A stretch of 64,000 nucleotides of DNA. Source: Ovis canadensis (lineage: Eukaryota; Chordata; Mammalia; Artiodactyla; Bovidae). The notes under the pieces were generated by a model that was not told the origin of the DNA, made no database searches, and was given only the letters and a program-made list of their open reading frames with translations. The position numbers and the translations under genes are program-made. Shown here in pieces: positions 24,036-34,762 of the stretch (its first letter is position 1; the number at the start of each line of letters is the position of its first letter). The stretch lies in assembly GCF_042477335.2 (NCBI RefSeq), contig NC_091245.1, positions 112,068,501-112,132,500 of the forward strand, given 5' to 3'.

Positions 24036-24789
24036 GCCCCAGCATGCTTGGCGCCTGCCTGGGTGCCCTGCCCTCCTCCCCCAATGTCCTTCCCACCCCG
24101 GTTCCTCCTCTCTCGGCACTCCTGTGCTCTGCTCCTTTTAGCCTTACCTCTTTCCTCCTGAGAGTCCCCAATTCCCAGTGGGTCCGACTAGGCCAGCCAG
24201 CCTAGAAAAACCCTTTGTAGGATCTGCGTCAGGCATCTGACCCCACTCCTCCTCTGGTGATGGGGTAGGTGGGAGGCTGGGGGCTGGGATAAGAGGGTGC
24301 GGTGAGTCTCAGGGGTGATGAGGGCAGGGGCCTGAACAGTAGCCACAGGTAGCCTGGCAAGGGGGCTGGTGGGAGCCAGCTTTGCAAAGAATGAGAGCTT
24401 GGTGAGGGTAAGGGCTCTAGGGTCCTCTTCCGTGCTTTAGTGCTGTCCACTAGCTCTTTTCTGGACTTCCCTGTTAGCACCTTGGGGAGTCTTTCTCCCA
24501 GGGAAAAGGAGACAGGGGAAGGGGCTATCGCAGTCCAGCTGGGACTCCGAATGGGACCATGGTTTAACCTGGCTTGCCAGGGGCCTCTGTCCCTGCCGCC
24601 TCTGGTGTGAGAGACTGAGGGGGTTCATCTGCGATCCTGCCCTGGCTCTCGCCCCAGCCCCACCCCTTCCCCAGCTCTCCATTTCTTGCTTATGAAATAT
24701 GCATGGAGAACAGATGTCCCTGCTCCCCCACTCCCCGCCCCCCCCCAGGGCCAGCCCCCGCCCCCAGCTCCCAGGGGGGTTCCCAGATC

Positions 24790-24912
24790 TCTCTGCCAAT
24801 GGCTGCCTGGCCTGGCTTTTAATATTGATGAGAAAGGAGGGCTGGGCCAGCCAATGGAGGGCTGGGGGTGTGTGTGCGCATCTCCATATATATGCATAGG
24901 GCTGGGCCAGCT
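24790..24912 (+). promoter_or_regulatory. NHLH1: NHLH1 core promoter (CCAAT and TATA-like boxes)
   Basis: Two GCCAATGG boxes (24795-24802, 24850-24857) precede a TATATAT-type box at 24886-24892. AGGGCTGGGCCAGC occurs at 24838-24851 and again at 24898-24911, exactly 60 bp apart. The order CCAAT-TATA with about 35 bp spacing fits a start near 24915-24925. The position agrees with a two-exon NHLH1 gene whose coding exon is 3 kb downstream. Confidence 0.5.
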
Positions 24913-24914
24913 CA

Positions 24915-25191
24915 GGTGTGTGTCTGTGAGTGTGTGTGTGCATGTGAGTGTGGGTGGCTCCAGCACCTGGCTAAGCTCACCACCTCCACCTGGGCCCTCT
25001 AATTCCCAACATGTGTACCCCTCTCGTCTGCCCCGGAGCCGGTGCAGCCATGCCACGCTGCCCTGGAGAGGTCTAGAAAGCTGGTCAGTAACTTTGCAGA
25101 CGGATGAGCTCTGAGCAGCCAGAGGAGACTGGGGCTGTCAGCGCTGGCCCCCTGTCCTGCCAGTTTGGATCCCCTCACAGGGTCCTCCTAG
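24915..25191 (+). other. NHLH1: Inferred NHLH1 non-coding exon 1
   Basis: This is the segment between the TATA-like box and a strong donor, CCTAG|GTAAAG, at 25191/25192. Known NHLH1 genes have a non-coding first exon. The 5' end is estimated from the TATA box and other donors (for example GTCAGT near 25083) are possible, so both ends are uncertain. E-box-like CACCTG motifs occur at about 24964 and 24987. Confidence 0.4.
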
Positions 25192-28187
25192 GTAAAGGGG
25201 GAACCACGGGCTGGGAAGGCTGGGCGTGTCCCTCCCGTTCTCTGGCTCAAGTCCTCTCCAAGAGCCTCCCTCTAGTTCTGTCTCGTGCCGTGTCTCCCTG
25301 AATCCCTGGACCTCCCTCTTACCCACTTCTCCCCTTGGACTCTTTGTGCCTATCATTCTCAGTGGGGCTGGGGATGGCAGAAGCGGGGCTGGAACTCCTT
25401 CCCCGGATGCTTGGAACTGCAGATCTTCGGAGCCTGGAACTTTGAGAGCAGAAGTGGATTTTGGGGCGAGGACTGACTTGATGGGTAAATAGACGCTGCT
25501 GTGCAGATTGGAGTTGGGGAGGACAGTGGGGCAGGTGGCAATGGGACTGGGGTCCGGTTGGGAGCAGATGGAGTGGGCTGAGGGAAGGAAGGGTAAAGTG
25601 ATCAGGGATGAAGGAATGTGGGGGCCGGGGAGAGGGGGAACCAGGCTGTGACCGGCGTGGAGAACCCGGCACTGAACTCCTGGAGCGTGGGAGCGGGGGG
25701 CTGCAGCACTGAAGACATACTGGGAGGCGCTGACCTCAGGGCCTCCTGCGCTGTCGCCATGCATTCTTTCCTGTTCCTCTGAATCCTGGAGTGTGGAGTG
25801 TGTCCTAAATTTCAGCACTCACCTCCTTCTGTTTTTTGTTATGGTTGTGTGTGTACATGCATCAGATGGTGATGATCTCACACCCCTCAACCCTCAGAGC
25901 TTACTGTTAGTGAACAACTCGGTTGAGCCTCTTTGCTGCACGGTGGGGCGGAGCAAGGCTGGGGAGTCCTGACCCCTGTGAAGGTCTGCTTCAGGCAGGA
26001 GAACTCAGGCTGGTGAGGAAGGGGAGACGGTGATGGCAAAGGAGCCTCTGTGCTTCTGTTTCTGGAAGTTAGGTCCATAGAGCTCACAATGAGTGATCCG
26101 CTGTTTCGGCTTGACATTCCCCCAGAGCGAAGCCCTTTCCTCAGCCTTTCCCGGCCCATGTTCCAGCTGCCTCTCCCTGACCTCCTCTGCTCCCAGAGAC
26201 AAGCAAACCCTAGCCACGCCCCAAACAGAGGTCCCCAAAGCTATCCCCATCCTCCTGTGCAGACCATCTCTGAACTGCCTTTGAGCTGGGGGAGGCTGCG
26301 GAATGGAGAGCTGATCACATTCCCTTTCCCCAGTTTTCCTTGCACAGTTGCTAAAAGGGCCAGGGAGCAGCAAGGTCGAGAGTGCTGATGACAGAGCTGG
26401 AGGAAGGGGCTGTCCTGGGCAGGGGGACCGTTGCCCAAGGAGCTACGTCCCCCTGATTCTAGCGGTCAGGGTGGTAGGATCGGACGTCTGCTACGGTCCT
26501 GTTGTGTGGGGTTTGGGGGCTGGGGAGGACTGAGCGCCAAATGCCCTAGTCCACTCTACAAAGGGCAGGCTGTGTATTTATCGCCCGTACCCCTCCACAC
26601 ACACATCCGGAAGCAGCCAGGGTGGAGAGGGGCCCTGGGAGGACGGGGGTGGCAGGGCCAAGGCTTGCAACGTTCCCCTCACAACTGGGAGAGGTTTGGC
26701 CATAGACCATCTCCCTTGGAGCTGCGGCTCCAGTCTTGCTCAGTCCTCTGTCCTTTTAATTATTAAACATTTTTTTATTGTGATAAAAACACATAACATA
26801 TAATTAGAAATTTTAAGCGTATGGTTCAATAATGTTAAGTATATTCATGTTGTTGTGAAACAGAGCTCTGGAACTTTTTCATCTTGGAAACTTGAAACTG
26901 TAACTTTTTAGCAATACCTCCCCAACTCCTGGCCTCAGACTCTGAAGCATCATTCTACTTTCTGCTAACTACTTAGATACATCATAGAAGTGGAATCAAA
27001 GGATATTTGTATTTTTGCAACTGATTCATTTCACTCTGCATAATGTCCTCAAGGTTCTTCCATACTGTAGCACTGGTGATAGGATTTTCTTCCCTTTTAA
27101 GGCTGAATAATATTCCATTGTGAGTATATGCCACATGTTTTAATCTGTACATCTTTTGATGGGCATTTGGGTTGTTTCCATATTTTAGTTATTGTGAATA
27201 ATGCTACAGTGAACATGGGGGTGCAGACATCTCTTCAAGATCCTGATTTCGATTCTCTTGGACATATATACACAGAAGTGGGATTGTGAGATCATGTGGT
27301 ACTTCTGTTTTTAATTTTTAAAGGAAACTGCATACTCTTTCCATAAGTTGCACCATTTTACAATCCTACCAACAGGGCAAAGTGTCCCAATGTCTCCCTA
27401 TCCAGTTGTGTGTGTGTTTGTGTGTGTGACAATAATCATCCTAACAAGTGTGAGGTTACATCTCATTGTGATTTTGATTTGCATTTCTCTGATGATTAGT
27501 GATGTTGATAATCTTTTCTTATGTTTGCTGGCCATTTGTATATCATCTTGGGAGAAATGTCTTCAAGTCCTTTGCCCATTTCTTGGTCAAGTTTTTTTTT
27601 TTTTTCATTGAACTGTGGGAGCTCTTGATACTACTCTGGATATTAATCCTTTATCATCCATATTATTTGCAAATATTCTCTCCTGCTGCCCTTTCAGTCT
27701 GCTGATTGTGTCCTGTGATGCACAGGCGACTTTAAGTTTGATGTAGTCCCGTTTGTCTATTTCTGCTTTTGTTTCTTGTTCTTTTGGTGTCATGTGAGAA
27801 ATCATCACCAAGTCCAATGTCATGAAGCTTTTCCTCTGCGGTTGCTTCTAGGAGCTACAGCGTTAGGTCCTAGGTGTAGGTCTTTAATCCTCTTGTTTAG
27901 TTTTATCCTGCCCTGTGTTCTTCTCATGGGTTCTCCTCCTTTCCAGCTGCTGACTTTCTGGGTCTCCTCCCTTCTTTCCAGCTTTCCTCTTCTTTACACT
28001 GTGGCCACCTGCTCCTCTCTCTTGCGCCCCACCCCCCAATCCTCCCCATGTTTCTGCTGTCCTTTCCCCAAGATTACAGTACCTTCCCCCTCCCAGCCCA
28101 TCTTAAGCCTTCCTCCTGGCTCCGCGTCTCTGAGCTGTCCCCTCCTTCCTGCCTCTGACCTTATTCATTTCCCCTTCTTTCTTCCAG
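25192..28187 (+). other. NHLH1: Inferred NHLH1 intron 1
   Basis: It runs from the inferred donor to the polypyrimidine tract and acceptor CTTTCTTCCAG| at 28187. It contains an old L1 segment in its second half; 25200-26750 is unique sequence with no exon I can support. Confidence 0.5.
26757..27905 (-). mobile_element. Old L1 (L1M-type) 3' portion, antisense
   Basis: The plus strand shows typical antisense L1 3' text: 'tattgtgataaaaacacataacat', 'ctgaataatattccattgtg', 'ttattgtgaataatgctaca', then 'tgtctatttctgcttttgtttcttg'. It is diverged and carries no usable frame. It lies in the NHLH1 intron in opposite orientation to the gene. Confidence 0.85.
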
Positions 28188-28209
28188 ACTCCCGCCCGGA
28201 ACCCTGACC

Positions 28210-28221
28210 ATGGAATCCTGA
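28210..28221 (+). promoter_or_regulatory. NHLH1: Three-codon upstream ORF in the NHLH1 leader
   Basis: ATG GAA TCC TGA in the ideal context ACCATGG lies 22 bp into the coding exon and 138 bp before the main start, in a different frame. If the exon boundary at 28188 is right, every spliced mRNA carries it and it should reduce initiation downstream. Confidence 0.55.
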
Positions 28222-28358
28222 AGTTTTCTGACTTCCTGAGCTCAGTGGCAGACCTCCCCACCCCAGGCCCTTCCTGCCCCTCCCGCCACCAGCTTTCAGG
28301 CTCCCAGAGGGAGGGGTGGGGAGGGGGTCCTGATCTCACTGGGCGGGGGGCATCCATC

Positions 28359-28760
28359 ATGATGCTCAACTCAGACACCATGGAGCTGGACCTGCCTCTC
28401 ACCCACTCTGAGATCGAGTCCGGCTTCAGCGACTGTGGGGGCGGGGCGGGCCCCGACGGGGCGGGGCCCGGGGGGCCGAGGGGCGGCCCGGCCCGGGGCC
28501 TGGAACCTGGAGAGCCGGGCCGGAAAGACCTGCAGCACTTGAGCCGCGAGGAGCGTCGGCGCCGGCGGCGCGCCACAGCCAAGTACCGCACGGCCCATGC
28601 CACGCGGGAGCGGATCCGTGTGGAAGCCTTCAACTTGGCCTTCGCCGAGCTCCGCAAGCTGCTGCCCACGCTGCCCCCCGACAAGAAGCTTTCCAAGATT
28701 GAGATCCTGCGCCTGGCCATCTGCTACATCTCCTACCTGAACCACGTGCTGGACGTGTGA
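28359..28760 (+). CDS. NHLH1: NHLH1 (HEN1) neuronal bHLH transcription factor, 133 aa
   Basis: The frame from tandem ATG codons (28359 and 28362) encodes 133 residues ending NHVLDV, the length of human NHLH1. Residues 1-60 are acidic then Gly/Pro-rich; 66-71 are an arginine run; the bHLH domain spans about 75-127, with basic-region [12 protein letters not shown] and helices AFAELRKLL and [16 protein letters not shown]. This class II bHLH factor heterodimerises with E proteins on E-boxes and acts in developing neurons. The whole coding sequence is in one exon with acceptor at 28187. The frame stays open upstream to the acceptor but has no ATG there, so MMLNSDTM is taken as the start. No damage is seen. 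Confidence 0.97.
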   Translation: MMLNSDTMELDLPLTHSEIESGFSDCGGGAGPDGAGPGGPRGGPARGLEPGEPGRKDLQHLSREERRRRRRATAKYRTAHATRERIRVEAFNLAFAELRKLLPTLPPDKKLSKIEILRLAICYISYLNHVLDV

Positions 28761-29910
28761 ACACGGCCTGCCTCCCCGCCGGGTCCACCCGTCTCACCCT
28801 CTCACTGCTTAGAACGGCCTCTCCTTCCTGAGCCCCTGTACCTCGGCATGGCATGTACCCACAGGCCCCGGGCCCAGGCAGAGAGCCCACTGGTGGGTCA
28901 TGGAGGCGACTTTCTTTGACTCACCCAGGCACCCAGAGGGCTCCTCTCGTGGGTACCTTCCACGGTTAGCGGTCGGGGCCCAGCTGGCTCGAAATGTTTG
29001 CTGGGCTGGGGGTATAGTCTTGGCTTGCTTATGGGCTGCTCCCTCTTCTACTCCTAGTCCCAGATTTTCAGAGACTTCCCCCCTCCCTTCCCCAGACCCC
29101 AACTCTGCCTCCCACCCTCCTTGTACCCCGCTCCAGCTTTTCCTGCCTATAGCAGGGAGGGGCATGAGAACAGGAAGGGGGAAAGCTGGGATTAGAGTGG
29201 GGTGGGCTTTTTATTAAGCATCCCAGTCTAGCCCTGGGAGGCGGGGCTCCAGGAGTTAACTCCTCTGAGGGGCATCTCAGTAGCTGGGAATTGTGGGAAA
29301 ACTCCCTGTTTTCTACGTCTTTCCTGAGGCTTAGCATATACAGACCTCGGTTCTTACTTGGTAGTGAGTGCCTTGCCCTCTCTGAGCTATTTGGCCCTCT
29401 CCCTTCCCCTTCCACCCAAGTCTCCCAACTTGCTTCTTCCTTGTGTGCAGCTAGAGAAAGGGAAACCTAGATCTGGGGGTCGGGGAGCATGTCCCCAGAC
29501 TCAGCCCAGAGGATCTGCAAAAGGCCCCGGCAGTGGGTGGGCTGGATCTCGGGTCTGCTCCCTCCTTCCCCGCCCACCACGAAGACGTGAGAAGCCCACA
29601 CTGGTTTCCCTGTTGGGTGCAGGGGTTATGCCCCATTATTGCCCTCTGGGAAAGCTCAGCTCTTCTGCCCCATGACTTGTTTATTGTATTTTCTTCTCTT
29701 TCCTTAAGCTGCCTTTAGCAGGGGAGAGACCCCTACCCCACCCCACCTTGAGGCCCTCTTGTCCCCGCCCTCCCCCCATGTTGCTGAGCCCACCTGCTCA
29801 CTAGCTGGGGTCAGTGACAGAATGAAGGGCCGGAGAACCTGTGTAGAAGAGATGCGCTCCCACACTTCCCATGTTCCACCTCCCTCACACCAAACTCCTA
29901 AGCTCTACAA

Positions 29911-29985
29911 GGATATTATTTATTTACGTATTATTTATTCATCTATTTATTTACTTATTTATTTATAAATATGACTATTTATTGC
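29911..29985 (+). promoter_or_regulatory. NHLH1: AU-rich element in the NHLH1 3' UTR
   Basis: Eight ATTTA pentamers start at 29918, 29922, 29933, 29945, 29949, 29957, 29961 and 29977, several overlapping, within an otherwise GC-rich UTR. This matches class II AU-rich elements that bind ELAV/Hu and TTP-type proteins and control mRNA stability; the effect here is inferred. Confidence 0.65.
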
Positions 29986-30425
29986 CGAGTCGTGCACTTT
30001 GGGGTGGAGTGAGGAGGCTCCTGGCAGCCCTCGCCTGGCCTTCCTTACTTCCTCCCTGGTTATTCCCTTCCCTTTCTTGTCCCTTCTGCAACTCCAGGTG
30101 TGTGGGGACCCTTTCCCTCACCACACCCATATCCCCTCCTAGGACCCATCTGTCCTGACGCCCTAATCCTCGGGATGATACCCCCTTTACCCTGCCAGCA
30201 CTCCTGGATCCTTCTTCAGCTCCCTTCATCCCCAGACAGTCCCACCCCAGTCCTGCCTGCTTCTTTTCTCTTTCCAACCCTCCCTCACAATCCTCACTTC
30301 TTCCTAAGAAACACCCCCCTCCAACAGTGGGCCCTCAGGGGTCTGTGTCCCATGTGTGAGTCCCTCCTGTTGAAATTCTGATTTCATATACAAGGAAAAA
30401 TTAAAGTGACCTCATTCTAGCACCA

Positions 30426-31320
30426 GGTATGGCTGTGGATCATTCGACTGGGTTGGGACGCTGGGTTGCAGGTTATGGCAGGGCAGGCATTGAGGGTCCC
30501 AAGCTTTGAAGACTTCTTATGGGGTCATGAGAGCTCATTGTGGTGGGAAAATGAAAAAAGAGAGAAGAGGGGTGCCAGAGTGTGTAGGGGAATGTGTAGC
30601 AGGTCCCAGACTCCTCCACCTAAAGTGGAGTACCTCCACCTTGATACCCATCCAGGGACACTTCCTGAGTCTTCTGATGTTGTGCTTCTGCTTCTGCTCT
30701 CTGTGGATCAGAGAAAGAGCTGAGTGTCCTAGTGAAACCCATGTTAAACGTGTGTCTGTGGGTCCCTGCTGCTGGGCTATGCAACAATTCATGCCGTGGC
30801 TATGAATCGTTATCGCCTCTGAGCTGGGTCAAAATTCCTCGAGGTCACAGTTCTTGGCACATTTGTGTTCCTCAGCTTTTGGATGCAGGGAAGAACACAG
30901 TGGAGCCCCCGGGACTAAGAGGGAAATAGGGGCAGGGATGCAAAGGGGAGCTGAAGGAATAGCAAAGGGGCTCTGGGAGCAGCTCTAAAGCTACCTTATA
31001 GATGAGGGAACTGGAGTCCAGAGAGGAAAAGAGCCTTGCCCAAAGTCACACAGCTAGTCAGGGGAAGAGAGGAAGTTCACACCCAGATTTTTCTGTGTCC
31101 TATACTGCCAGGACCTCTCTGCTTCTCTGAAATGAACCAGCCTGCCAGGTGCTGCTCTATGGACTCCTATTTTAACAGGAACTTCGATAAACTAGAGAGT
31201 ATTCAGAGTTGTGTGGTCAAGAAGGCACCACACACTTGACTTCTGTGAAGCCTGGCAATAACTTCAGAGAAGGAACAGGTGAAACACGGAGGACATGTGT
31301 CTTTACGAGTGTAGAAAAAG
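30426..31320. other. Intergenic, unique with a MIR remnant
   Basis: A MIR-like antisense core lies at about 30985-31090 ('ggagtccagagaggaaaagagcc', 'cttgcccaaagtcacacagctag'). Nothing else is recognised. Confidence 0.5.
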
Positions 31321-31533
31321 TGGATGTTGCCCAGTAGTGTCCACTTTGGCGACTCCATGGACTGCAGCCCGCCAGGCTCCTCTGTCCATGGAATTTTCCA
31401 GGCAAGAATACTAGAGTGGGTATCCACTTCCTTCTCCAAGGGATCTTCCCAACCCAGGGATTGAACTTATTGAACAATCCAGGTCTCATGCACTGCCGGC
31501 AGATTCTTTACCGTTTGAGCCACCAGGGAAGCC
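31315..31533 (-). mobile_element. Bov-tA SINE with target-site duplication
   Basis: A minus-strand copy ending 'gagccaccagggaagcc'. The flanks CTTTACGAGTGTAG (31301-31314) and CTTTACAAGTGTGG (31534-31547) match at 12 of 14 positions. Confidence 0.92.
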
Positions 31534-31635
31534 CTTTACAAGTGTGGACTTAGGGACAGCAGGATACCCATCTTCAAATATTGAAAGAAAAACAAAAACA
31601 GACATTCTATAAGGCCCTGGGAGGCAGAATGAAGA

Positions 31636-31649
31636 CCAGCAGGTGGAAG
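31636..31649 (+). promoter_or_regulatory. Weak CTCF-like motif
   Basis: CCAGCAGGTGGAAG differs from the CTCF core at one important position (A in place of C). Confidence 0.2.
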
Positions 31650-32870
31650 TGACAGGAAACAGATTTTTAACTCCAAAAAACTTTGCAACATCTGGAGCTG
31701 TCCAGCAGTGGCGGTGCCTGCCTCAAGAATAAGGAGTCCAAATAGGCAGAATTACCAGTGAGCCATTCCTGCAGAGATGAAACACTGGCTAGGTGAACTT
31801 GAAGATCCTTTTCAACCATAAGGTCCCAACACTGGGTGGAAAATGCTGGGATGTCCTTCAGCACCTAATAGGTGCTCTTGTCATCTCTGATGGGCAAAGA
31901 ATGACATCAGCAGCAGGAGCAGTTTGAGTTAGACTCAGGGAGGAACTCCCATAGAGGAAGAGGCTGACATCTTCCCTTCCCATCTGATTTTGATGAAATG
32001 TGCTCTGCCTAGAGCCACAGAGACCAGGGAGAATCTGAGGACTACAAGGGGCCAGGGCTGGAAGGGAAAACAGAATTTGCTGACTCCAACACCCTTGTCT
32101 AAAAAGCAGGTAAAATGCAAAGGTGATGGTGGATTTAGAACCAGTGTCTTCCATTCCTGGCCCCGAGGGCGTTGTGCTTTCCCCTGCACAGCAACCTCAG
32201 TCCCCTGAGCGCCCTGCCTCTCTCTCAACACTGTGTCCCGCTGGAAAGCAGAAGGGGTTACTGGGCCCCTCCCCTCAAGGATCCCTGAGGGCCTGGAGGT
32301 GGTGAGAGGGGGCAGCTGCAGCTGTTCTACTGCTAGCTCCGAATTTCTTCAGATAATCAATTGGCCTCGGCTGCCGCTCTGCTCCAGGGGACTGGAGAGG
32401 AAGGAGGTGGGGAGGGGAGGGGAAGGGAGCAGGGGACCAGGCCCTGGGAGAGGAGACTGTCAGGGAGGTAGAAGTCCCTGGATGAGGGGAGAGAGAGCAC
32501 TCCGGGGCTAACATTCAGGGAGCGGGGAGGAACGGAAGGTTAGTAGAAGAAGCATCTGGGGGGGCCTCATTTCACAACCTCCAAAATGCAGCACGTGGGG
32601 CCAGTGGGTGGGCAGGGGTGGTTTGGAGGCACCTGGCAAATGGGTCTTACCCCTTCCTCCTCCAGCCCCTTCCCATCAAGCCCCGCCCCTTTCAGCTTTC
32701 CAAGTCCTCTTCCATATCCCCGGTTGACTCCAGCCTTGACCCTCCCGTGCTGTCTGTCATAATTACTCCCCTCTGCCCTTTTATCAGTAAACTCCACCCC
32801 TAGTGACAGACAGCAGGGCCTCAGGGGTTTCAGAGGCTGAAGGGGACCTCTTAGCCACTCCTCCCCTCCT

Positions 32871-32871
<1 letters not shown>

Positions 32872-32912
<41 letters not shown>

Positions 32913-32926
32913 ACACACACACACAC
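32872..32926. repeat. (CA)n microsatellite
   Basis: About 27 CA units with one interruption (CATACA) near 32907; likely length-polymorphic. Confidence 0.95.
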
Positions 32927-33334
32927 TGTGTAGGCTGCCAGGCATATGGCCCCTTTGTACCCACACAATGGAGACCCTGCCTGTGCCCCTTTCATCTGGG
33001 CACAGGGCTCCTCTCCCTCTTTCACTCACCTTCCTTCCTTCCCAGTGCGGTGCTGGCCTTCTTTGCCTTCTCTTTCTGACTCTTGCTTTCTTATGTCCTT
33101 TCCGTAAGCTCTTGAAACCTGATTGAGTGAGGACTGGAGGCAGGAGAAAGAAGCTGATAGGAAGGTCACAATCTCTGAATGTTAGTTTGCCAGAGAGAAG
33201 AGGTAAGAGAGCAGAGAGGGAGCTGGGGAGAAGGGAGGCGGTGTAGCGGCCACAGCAGCAGCAGCAGAGTTGTGTCGGAGGGGAGAGAAGGCCCTGCATT
33301 CTAGCCCCATCCTTAACTTTTATGCTTTGTGCCA

Positions 33335-33600
33335 TAACGAGCAAAGCACATGCCTCCCTGCTCCTCAACTTTTTCATCTGTAACATGGGAAGGTAAGACC
33401 TGCCTTGCAGGGATGCTGAATTGTCACTGATTCAATGGACACGAACTTGGGCATTCTCTGGAAGATGGTGAGGGATAGGGAAGCCTGGCATGCTGCAGTC
33501 CATGGGGTCGAAAAGAGTCGGACACGACTTGGCCCCTGAACAACAACACAGGGATGTTAGTTAGGAAGATTAAATGAGATCATCCTGGCAGTGCTTAGGA
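33335..33600 (+). repeat. MIR remnant split by a BovB tail fragment
   Basis: MIR sense text ('cctcaactttttcatctgtaac', 'cttgcagggatgctga') resumes after the insertion as 'gttagttaggaagattaaatgagatc' and 'ggcagtgctta'. Confidence 0.5.
33426..33547 (+). mobile_element. BovB 3' tail fragment
   Basis: The text from 'gattcaatggacacgaacttgg' through 'catggggtcgaaaagagtcgg' to 'gaacaacaacac' is the 3' end of BovB/Bov-A, here only about 120 bp. Confidence 0.8.
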
Positions 33601-34020
33601 TGACGAGTGCCCACTTAGGGGACCTCAGGGGCAGTAAGCAAGAGGGCCAACCTGTACTGTTGCCCAGTTTGTGCACTGTACCGTGTGCCAGGCCAGAGAA
33701 GAGAAGGGGCCACCAGACCAGCTGTGCCCTTGGTGTCAGTGAGGATGCTTGGCTCCTCCAAGAGGTGGCCTTGGAATCAAGCTCCCTGTGTGGGTTCCCG
33801 GGCATCAGTCAGGAGTCCAAGCAAAAACTCCGGAGTCCTGACCATCTTGGAAACCATGATAGGCTAGGAGGGGACAAGAGACTCGGTGCGGGGGGGTGGG
33901 GGGCACTAGAGAGTGGATCTCTTAGCTCGGGCTTCTCTGGAAAGTTGAGTAGAGCCAAAGTCTGACCTCTGCTAAACTGAGCATGGAGACATTGCAGCTA
34001 AGAGGGAGTGGGTGCTGCGG

Positions 34021-34068
34021 AAGCTGAAAAGCAGGGAGCCCCAGAAGCTGAAAAGCAGGGAGCCCCGG
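34021..34068. repeat. 24-bp unit repeated twice
   Basis: A 24-bp block (AAGCTGAAAAGCAGGGAGCC plus four bases) at 34021-34044 is repeated at 34045-34068 with one mismatch. Confidence 0.9.
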
Positions 34069-34182
34069 GTCGGGAATATGATCAGAACGCTGTGTTGGTT
34101 GCACCTCTTGCTCCTCCTCTTCCCTGTTCCTTCACTTAAAGCAGGTTTCTTTAAGCCAGTTCTGGTTGTTTCTTGTGGAGCA

Positions 34183-34196
34183 CTGCCCCCTGCTGG
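34183..34196 (-). promoter_or_regulatory. Perfect CTCF-type core, reverse orientation
   Basis: On the minus strand this reads CCAGCAGGGGGCAG, fitting CCASYAGRKGGCRS at every position. It faces the plus-strand pair in NCSTN intron 6. Confidence 0.55.
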
Positions 34197-34252
34197 CCAC
34201 ACTCAGGGATGTTCTCACATTTCTCCCTCTGGCTGGGAGCTGCTGTGCTGTG

Positions 34253-34440
34253 CTTAGTTGCTTTTTACCACCCCATGGACGAAACTGCAACCCGCCAGGC
34301 TCCTCTGTCCATGGGGATTCTCCAGGCAAGAATACAGGAGTGGGTGGCCATGCCTTCCTCCAGGGGATCTTCCCAACCCAGGGATCAAACCCAGGTGTCC
34401 CACATTGCAGGTGGATTCTTTACTGTCTGAGCCACCAGGG
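34253..34440 (-). mobile_element. Bov-tA SINE
   Basis: A minus-strand copy from 'ttagttgctttttaccacccc' to 'gagccaccaggg', diverged near its left end. Confidence 0.9.
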
Positions 34441-34727
34441 CCCTTATAAATACACACATACCTGCCGTGCTGTGCTTAAGCATTTATGCGTGGGAACTGC
34501 TAAGAAACAGGAAACGAGAAGACCATGCTAGACTGGGGACAAAGGACGAAGGAGATGTGGTGGGACCTGCAATCCAAACTACTGTTCCAGCCAGAGGTTT
34601 CTGGAAGGTGAATGAGGGTTGATTGCTGTCTGGGGATAAATACAGACAGAAATTCATAGGTGTTTCATTTACATATAACAGTGCTCTGTAATTTTCAGAT
34701 TGCCTTTTCCTGTGTCCATTTTTATTC

Positions 34728-34730
<3 letters not shown>

Positions 34731-34760
<30 letters not shown>
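34731..34760. repeat. (GT)15 microsatellite
   Basis: A pure GT run of 15 units. Confidence 0.95.

Positions 34761-34762
<2 letters not shown>

Larger units (their letters stand above)
28188..30425 (+). other. NHLH1: NHLH1 exon 2 including 5' leader and 3' UTR
   Basis: The exon starts after CTTTCTTCCAG and continues past the TGA at 28758-28760. The 3' UTR runs to ATTAAA at 30400-30405, followed by 'gtgacctcattctagcacc', giving cleavage near 30420. It contains an AU-rich block at 29911-29985. No other gene overlaps it. Confidence 0.75.
31550..33335. other. Intergenic, unique sequence downstream of NHLH1
   Basis: No gene is visible. There are adjoining E-boxes CAGCTGCAGCTG at 32313-32324, purine-rich tracts near 32400-32480, a (CA)n microsatellite and a short (CAG)4 near 33255. 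Confidence 0.5.

Noticed and set aside
28245-28358. N-terminal extension of NHLH1 from 28245 as the normal start
   Set aside because: The codon there is GTG; the 133-residue product from 28359 equals the known protein. Kept only as a low-probability isoform.
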